From the NCBI GenBank assembly GCA_023512835.1, contig CM042084.1, forward strand, positions 15,572,403 to 15,636,402: DNA of 64,000 nucleotides, written 5' to 3'. The notes beneath the pieces were generated by a model. That model made no database searches. It was given only the letters and a program-made list of their open reading frames with translations, and was not told the DNA's origin. Of this stretch, positions 57,427 to 64,000 are shown one piece after another; position 1 is the stretch's first letter; each line of letters begins with the position of its first letter. The translations under genes and the position numbers were made by a program. This DNA comes from Taxillus chinensis. Its lineage: Eukaryota > Streptophyta > Magnoliopsida > Santalales > Loranthaceae.

Positions 57427-57790
57427 GGTAGAGATAAAATAGGTGTTTTTATTTGATACTTAATTATTTTTTAAAAATTTATATATTTAAATTATTTTTT
57501 ATTTTCTTATATAAATATATATATTACAATAGATTTTTTAAATCTCTCTTTATATTATTAAAATAATATTTTATATTACTTTAATTATTTAATAATATTT
57601 TTTTTATAATTTAATATAAAATAAAAGTATATATTATAGAAAACGTAAAAAGAGATGTGAAAATTTTTTTATATATAATTTAATAATTATATGGAATAAA
57701 TAATTCTTCATAATAAATGATTTTATGACTTAATTTTTTTTTTCTAAATATAAGAAAATAAACTTTATATAAAATTTACTACTAGTACTC
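57427..57790. mobile_element. Tourist-like MITE, copy 3 (degenerate)
   Basis: Same orientation as copy 1 and alignable along most of its length (TAATATTTTTTTTATAATTTAATAT; ATATATAATTTAATAAT; end CTACTAGTACTC). The right end matches well; the left end is worn, so its start is approximate. A TAA precedes it and TGA follows, so the target duplication is not exact. Confidence 0.65.
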
Positions 57791-57879
57791 TGAGCTCGCC
57801 ACACATAATACACGCCTAAATGATAAAGTTGTTTGGTGTTATTTTACGCGACTCGTATTTTATTCGAAACAACATTTTC

Positions 57880-58560
57880 CAGGAAAACAAATTACATTAT
57901 ATATGTGAGAAGTAAATGAATCGAACCCAATCAAATGGACTTGATTAGTAAGTTATTTAAATATGTTTATTAATATTCATTAATGAATCATAATACGAAA
58001 ATTAAACTATGTCACTCATGAATGTTATCATACTATTCACGAATTATTTACTAACGTATATGAATAAGTGTTCACAAACGTATTAACAAACATTCAATAA
58101 CATAATTAAAAAATCTTAAAAATTCACAAAAATAAAACCTTAAATTTACCCTAAAAATATAATCACTATAATTTACCCTAAAAAAACCTTAAATTTACCC
58201 TAAAAAATATAATTACTATAATTACTAAAAAATTTATTATTATTTAATATGTTTAAACAATTACTATAAATAATTCATAAAAAATATTATAATAATAGTA
58301 ATAGTAATAATATAAATAAATAAATATTTATTTAATAAAATAATAATTATATTTAATAGAATACATTTTATACATTATAATTGATTTATTAATTTTATTC
58401 ATGAATAATTTTTACAAACATGAATAATTTTTATAAATTGTTCATGAACTTTTACAAATATATTCGCGAATAATAATACTATTCGTTACCGAACAGATAT
58501 ACGCAATATTTTATCAAGCCGAATGCAAATTTGTTCATGAACATCTAGTTTATTTACAAT
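57880..58560. repeat. Degenerate repeat-rich region with a short tandem repeat
   Basis: Contains many TTCATGAA/TTCACGAA-like words in both directions. A 45-bp block is doubled at about 58129-58223 (AACCTTAAATTTACCCTAAAA twice, each followed by ACTATAATT). This has the texture of an old inverted-repeat transposon, but I found no ends. No gene. Confidence 0.4.
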
Positions 58561-59464
58561 CATATATGTATATATATATATTTGTAATCTTATGCTTAGG
58601 GCAAATCAATGTGACAATCTTAAACATTTATTTAAAAATCAACTATCCCAATTTTGTAATTTTTATAAACTTGGTCGTGGAAGCTTTTGAATTTGCATTT
58701 TTTATGGTAATTAAGGCCCCATTTGATTATCCTGTATTATTTTTGAAAATATGAATGTTTTAAAAAATTATGAGTTGAAATAAATTTTTACCACTGGTAA
58801 ATAATTTTAAATTTATTAAGTTTACTATTTTAAAAAATAATTCTTTTCAAACATTATACTATCTATCAAACATTGTCCTTGGTCCAAAAGGAGATGCGTT
58901 GCCCTGCTTTTGCTACTCATTATACATGTATGGATAAATAACTTCTGTCGGTCTGCATTATATATATTTAAACTTTAACGTTGAAATTATATATATTTAT
59001 TATTTAAAATCAATTTATCAAGCTCGTTGGACTTGTGAGGGCGAAGACAGGCACACAAAATAATCCAAAAAGAGCCCCGTTAAGAACTGAAGACATTTTG
59101 TTGAAGACTTATGCCCTAACATTAGCAATGGAGACCTCTGTTCTGGTCATAGTTTTTTCATCCCCTCCAATTTGTCTTGTCTCTATATGTGTTATAACAC
59201 GCTATCTCTTTATTCCTTGTCATCTTATCTTAGAATACTCATAGTATAATAATTATATATTTCAATAAATTTATTTATATGAAATGATATTAATAATAAT
59301 ATTAAAATTTTAAAATTTTAATAAAATTTATAATTAAGATACATATTTTTAATTAAATTTATAATTAATATTATTTTAGGTAGATAGTACATAATAGAAA
59401 ATGTTATGAGTTTTGCCGGTATCTCAACGCAACACGTAATAGGATTTGCGCCTAAATTCAATTC

Positions 59465-59746
59465 AGCACATTTAAAATGTAGTTTTTGTTTTTTGCAATA
59501 ATGAAGCAAAAAAACTGAAATGGTTAGATTCCTTAACCTACCGTCTACAACACCTGCATGAGAGATCGTAATCTGCCTACAGGCCCTGACCCGATTCTGA
59601 CAATCTTTTATCATAAAGAGGAAAAAAAGCAGCACATTTAAAATGGAGTTTTTGTTTTTTGTTTTTTGCAATAATGAAGCAAAAAATGAAATGGTTAGAT
59701 AACTTAAACTACTGTCCAACACCTGCATGAAAGATCGTAATCTGAT
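59465..59746. repeat. Direct duplication, unit about 115 bp
   Basis: 59465-59578 and 59632-59746 share GCACATTTAAAATG.AGTTTTTG, GCAATAATGAAGCAAAAAA, GAAATGGTTAGAT and CACCTGCATGA.AGATCGTAATCTG. About 50 bases of unrelated sequence lie between. The minus-strand frame across it (59318-59857) has internal sequence repeats for this reason and is not taken as a gene. Confidence 0.8.
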
Positions 59747-59930
59747 CCTGGATTGAACCGTAGCGTCCAATGAGTGGGGTGGTCTGGTGTGGCCGAGGCC
59801 AGGACGCCAGGTAGTGGGTTGCGTGATGGGGTTTACCCTTGAATGCAAGAAACACAACGCAAATACACGGAGTGATCAGAGTTCTAAACTTGGAGCAGTC
59901 GAAATTTAACAAATCATTGGAAACAGAGGA

Positions 59931-59938
59931 TCAGTGAC
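59931..59938. repeat. 8-bp target-site duplication of hAT element, left
   Basis: TCAGTGAC, identical to 60496-60503 on the other side of the element. Confidence 0.9.
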
Positions 59939-60495
59939 CAGGGACGGAACTAGAAAGTTTGGTTAGGGGGGGCCGAGTATGTAATTCATGTTTAAAAATT
60001 ATTATTTAAAATTATAATTAGTATGATCGGTTTTCAAATTTAAGGAATCTAATGTAATTATTAAATTAAAAGCTCTTATTCATAAATTAAACTATTGATT
60101 TTTATTTTTTTACTATAGTTATAGGAACAATATAAAATTTAAAAATTTATATATCATTGTCGAAATTATAAATTAATTTTTGATTGTTTGTTGCTGTCAA
60201 AAGTTAAGCCAAGACGAGATGAGTCCTAAAAGTCTTAATTTTAATTTAATTTTTAGAGCCAAAGACTCAGGCATTACTTGTCTGGCCTTGAGACTAACAT
60301 TAACGTACCATTTAAATTAAAATTAATAACATAAAAACATAAAATACTTATAAAACTTACTATTAAAATCCATAATTTTATATTATATATTTATATATTA
60401 ATTTTAATATATACATATATATATATATATATAATTTTAAAAAATTGAGGGGGGGCCATGGCCCCCCCCCCCCCCCCCCCCTAATTCCGTCCCTG
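59939..60495. mobile_element. Non-autonomous hAT-type element (557 bp)
   Basis: Inverted ends CAGGGACGGAACTAG and the complement CAGGGACGGAATTAG (14 of 15 match), flanked by an exact 8-bp duplication TCAGTGAC. A GGGGGGGCC block lies near the left end and GGGGGGGCCATGGCCCC with a long C run near the right end. The GGCCATGGCC-type element is shared with 16303-17190, so both belong to one family. No transposase. The long C run may be miscounted. Confidence 0.92.
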
Positions 60496-60503
60496 TCAGT
60501 GAC
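60496..60503. repeat. 8-bp target-site duplication of hAT element, right
   Basis: TCAGTGAC, matching 59931-59938. Confidence 0.9.
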
Positions 60504-62033
60504 GTAGCTTCAATCAATTCTGAACTTCACTGCGGCAGGATTACAATTCTACTTGTAAAAGCTCAAGTGTTAAACCCCAATCTTTTCAAAGGAAAATAAT
60601 TGACTAAAATAAGATTCAATACTAAAGAGTAAAGATCTCCCCTTGGCAGCAGTAATGACATAAAAATAATGCTTTTATTACATCTCAGATCCAATAACTA
60701 AGATTACATAAAAATATGTAGATTTAAATTCAGAATAGAAAATTAACTAACCATGTACAACTACTATATTCAACACCCAAAGGCTAACGCAATTATTATT
60801 AACAAATCATAATACCAATTTTGCCTTGGGTGTTGTTGAATTGACAATAATATAACCACCCAGTGTGCCACATGTATGTATCACAGGGCAATGCTAGGTA
60901 CAACTGGGGTTGAATAATCTTTGGATAATCGTGACGACGTGACAGTCTACCAATTCATCAGAGGGAGGAGAAAAATTGTTGTAATTATGAGTGAAAACTA
61001 AGGTTCAATATCTATGAGAAATCGATATCTGTTGTAGTTACATTGTGGCATTGCCGTACAGGGTATTGTATTGTATATTATTGTCAACTCTGCAAAAATG
61101 GCAACCATAACCATTGTTGGACTTTCATGATATGAAATGGTTTTAATTATCACTGTACCTACTCTCTTAAAAAAAATCATTAAACCCACGTACGGAGGAT
61201 TTAATTATCATTGTACCTACTCTCTTAAAAAAAAAAAGCCCACGTACAGAGAATCATGAGTCATATTACAACTCAACAATATGAATAAGACGAGAAATTA
61301 CAATTCAAATGATTAGCAAATAAAAATATGTGAAGCTTGGATTTATACAGGTAGTGATTATTTGATCCATTAAAATTTAAAAAAACATGTCAAGGAATCC
61401 TTTATAAATTGTGTAAATAGAATAAATATAATTATTTTGCCCCAAAAAACATACAAAACTCTACTACATATATGTCACATTCTTAAATTACCAAAATCCA
61501 ATTATAAAAAATGAAACCACTCCATATACCAATAACTTGGATTCATCTTCAAGGAACATGAAGACAAATATGGAGGACTACTAGTGTGCGATCGGGCATA
61601 TTAGTACGCAAACCGTAGTAAATCATTTGCCTTTAGGTTTTATATATATATATGCTAACTTACAAACATGAGCAGCTTCAATTTATATCGATTGGATATC
61701 AATGTTCACTATTAGAATTTTATTTAATTATAATAATGGTACCGTAACAAATGAACCGTTAAATAAAATTCTAATATCAAATTGATCTCAAAATCAAAAA
61801 ATCAAAATCAAAATTATTTACCTTAAGCTAGTTATTTAGCTTTGCAAGTTAGTATTACCTTATATATGTATGTATGTATATTTTTTTATGATAACACCAC
61901 CATGAAATTCGCTGTAGAATCAGATGTATGACTCAGTGATGTCATCACTAGATTTCGTCCAAACTCATTAGTGACTTTGGATTCGATTGAAATTAATTGA
62001 ATCTTCGAGTTTTTTCATTGTACAATGAGTTCA

Positions 62034-62065
<32 letters not shown>

Positions 62066-62785
62066 GGTGAAAAAAATAACGGAGTTACCACCAATAATCT
62101 ATGAAGTGTGATTGGTCACCTAAGAGTAGTTTATGATTCCATAGAAAAAGTTTCAAAATTAATTACATGTAGGAAATAGTCATCAGTCCCACAATAACCT
62201 AAATGAGTATCTATCTTAAAACATTCAAATTTTACTTGTTTTACTTGATTTCCTATTTTATATTTTTAAATATGTTTTTATTTTTTGGAAAATATAAAAT
62301 GTAAGATGTGCATCTCTTGCGGCAAAATTTTAAGAAAAACAAAACATGTAAGACTTTATTACTTGAAAAAAAAAAAAGGAATCGTCACAATTATTTTAGG
62401 CCCAAGTAATTTTAGGTATATATATTAATTATTCAACCCAATAATCACTTTGACGGGGTTGTTTTTTTTTTTTTGGAAGCAAGGTGTTTTTGGTTTTTTT
62501 ATTAATCTTTTATTCAAATAAAGGTAACAAATTTATTCTAAAGATTATATGTTTTTCTATTAAAAAAGACTTGTGATTCAAATTGATCGTCTCACGTCTC
62601 ACGATTAGTCTATCGTCTTACGATTGAACGTAATTGTCTAGCAATTTAACACTTCGAAAATTCTTGGCTTGACTCAAACATTCCTTGAGTTGGATCCTAG
62701 AAAAACTAGCGATCAAGTTGTACATTTTTTATAATATTATATCTAAAAAAGCTGCTTGAATTAAATCCTTATCCTAACAATATGT
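60504..62785. other. Intergenic DNA
   Basis: No gene seen. A 50-base block is doubled at about 61145-61196 and 61200-61252 (TTATCA.TGTACCTACTCTCTTAAAA ... CCCACGTAC). (CA)n(TA)n microsatellite at about 62035-62065. Confidence 0.5.
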
Positions 62786-62789
62786 GAAG

Positions 62790-63250
62790 TCCATTAAGTG
62801 TGATTTCTAGTTTCAACATGTGAAAATTTTAAGACATGTAGTATCCTATGAGAGTATCATAATGGACCCTAGAAAGATTAATGATGTCGTGGAAAAGGCC
62901 CGTGTATTTGAGATCTCCAGTTTACTTAGGTTAGTTGGATATTACAGGAGATTTTAAAGAATTTCTCCAAGTTAGCTGCTTTGTTGACGAGCGTGACTTG
63001 GATGGGAATCCAATTTTTGTGGTCAGATGCTTGTAAGCTGACTTTCACTCAGTTGAAGGCTCAATTTTGATACTTATCCTTCCATTCCACCGGAGTAAAT
63101 TTCCTATAAGGTCTATTTTGATGCTAACAGAGTAGAACTAGTCTACACTTATGCAAGAGGGTATTTGTTTATGATTTTTAGTAATTGAGGTCACATGAAC
63201 AAAATTATCCTACATGATCTAGGGTTGTTGCAGTAAAATTTATACTAAAC
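62790..63250 (+). pseudogene. Ty3/gypsy RT/RNase H fragment
   Basis: In broken + frames: VKILRHVVSYESIIMDPRKI (about 62824-62883), LLRLVGYYRRF (about 62924-62957), QFLWSDACK (about 63010-63035) and a YTYARGYLF/YKVYFDANR pair leading into RNase H (about 63105-63170). The same domain order is present in the full element at about 8900-9290, but the sequences differ, so this is an independent old copy. Confidence 0.8.
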
Positions 63251-63556
63251 TAGCAACGATATCTTATGAGAGAGATATTTGTGATATATAAAAATTACAA
63301 GAACTTTCGATATATATTCGCAACAGTTTGATCTCTACTAAAATTGGAAAGGATAACATGGTGAAAGATATATCGTAACTGTTTGCATAATTTGTATAAA
63401 GATCTGCAGTGGCTGCATGATTCAATAAAATCAAACACCATATAGACTATAGAATACAGGATACAAAAAATACTAACTTTCCACAAGGACCAGGAAGTAA
63501 CTAATGATGCCCCATCTACCCGGGGAGCCAGACGTATTTTGAATTGATTCCTGAGT

Positions 63557-63996
63557 TCATAATCTCTTTCCTATCCAGGCAAACTTTCTGGCAGCTCCGA
63601 ATATAACGGCTTTGGTTAGGAGGCCTTTGTCAAGACTACAGGCTAGGACAATTGCACCACCCACCACTAGAAGCTTAGGCATGTTCATCCCCGGTGGTTT
63701 CTCTGATGTTTTGAGGGTATCATCAGCCTCCAAATTATCACCACTGGGGCTTTCCAAGGATTTTAAGTAGTCTGCACTGACTCTGGTATTAATTTGAGCC
63801 ATGATAGCGCAGGATGAAAGTGAGGCACCAGATGCTCTTTCCTTCAGATATGCACGGAGGCCGGGCTCAATCTTCTTCACAGTTCCCCACATGCCCTGCC
63901 TAACTCCTAGCTTTGCAATCTCCCATGGAATACCCATATCTTCGTGGTGAAAGAGTATCACTTCACATGCAGTTTGATCCCCTCTCTTTGATTCAA
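63557..63996 (-). CDS. START-domain lipid-transfer protein, last exon (partial)
   Basis: The last exon of a minus-strand gene. The AG acceptor is at 63998-63997, the exon starts at 63996, and the stop is at 63559-63557. The 145 encoded residues begin ESKRGDQTACEVILFHHEDM and continue GIPWEIAKLGVRQGMWGTVKK, the C-terminal helix region of plant START (PC-TP/StARD-like) proteins of the polyketide cyclase/lipid transport superfamily. A hydrophobic segment near the C-terminus (MPKLLVVGGAIVLACSL) is probably a membrane anchor, as in relatives I remember. The rest of the gene lies beyond position 64000. The lipid carried is not known from this. Confidence 0.85.
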
Positions 63997-64000
63997 CTTA

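Noticed and set aside
58129..58223. CCCTAAA words as interstitial telomere repeat
   Set aside because: Only isolated CCCTAAA words within a 45-bp doubled unit, not a TTTAGGG array.
59318..59857. 179-codon minus-strand ORF
   Set aside because: It runs through a direct duplication and lacks any recognisable domain; a chance frame.

Overview
This is nuclear DNA of a flowering plant. The protein genes have GT-AG introns, the gaps are very AT-rich, and plant transposon families are dense. The genes are also land-plant ones: a MIR166 hairpin, a BODYGUARD-type hydrolase, a NAC secondary-wall regulator, a DUSP-type ubiquitin protease and a START lipid-transfer protein. The species cannot be named from the sequence.

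Layout. 1-572: MIR166 locus on +, with both miR166 and miR166* visible. 885-3962: intergenic DNA, possibly an old LTR. 3968-13318: one complete Ty3/gypsy chromovirus-like (Tekay/Del type) retrotransposon on +, with 2-kb LTRs, a 5-bp target duplication, primer-binding site and polypurine tract, but broken gag-pol. 16303-17190: non-autonomous hAT element. 18153-20782: BODYGUARD-like gene on -, four exons. 21-28.7 kb: AT-rich gap with a dispersed 400-bp repeat and a suspicious homopolymer tract. 28721-31990: decayed CACTA (TNP2) transposase with a partial internal duplication. 32473-32881: MITE. 35607-37241: NST-like NAC gene on -, three exons. 38.6-40.6 kb: Copia fragment and a 1-kb Tourist-like element with a GC-rich core. 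45007-45421: second copy of the MITE. 47863-56561: UBP9/10-like ubiquitin protease on +, 13 exons, with an antisense RTE-type LINE remnant in its 3.3-kb third intron. 57427-57790: third copy of the MITE. 59939-60495: second hAT element with a perfect 8-bp target duplication. 62790-63250: gypsy fragment. 63557-63996: last exon of a START-domain gene on -, running off the window.

The genes are independent transcription units, as usual in plants. Three can be linked loosely to development and cell surfaces (miR166 to HD-ZIP III control, NST-type NAC to secondary walls, BDG to cuticle), but nothing indicates a physical gene cluster. I found no new pathway. The most notable points are transposon structures: a low-divergence LTR pair around a shattered coding region, a duplicated polypurine tract, a CACTA duplication with a 206-bp identical tract, three related TTA/TAA-flanked MITEs, and a Tourist-like element with GC-rich cargo. 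Two gene-level details also stand out: an upstream ORF that ends on the UBP start codon (ATGA), and a NAGNAG acceptor in the NAC gene. Exon coordinates were worked out by hand from splice sites and reading phase; all three full-length gene models stay in frame throughout.
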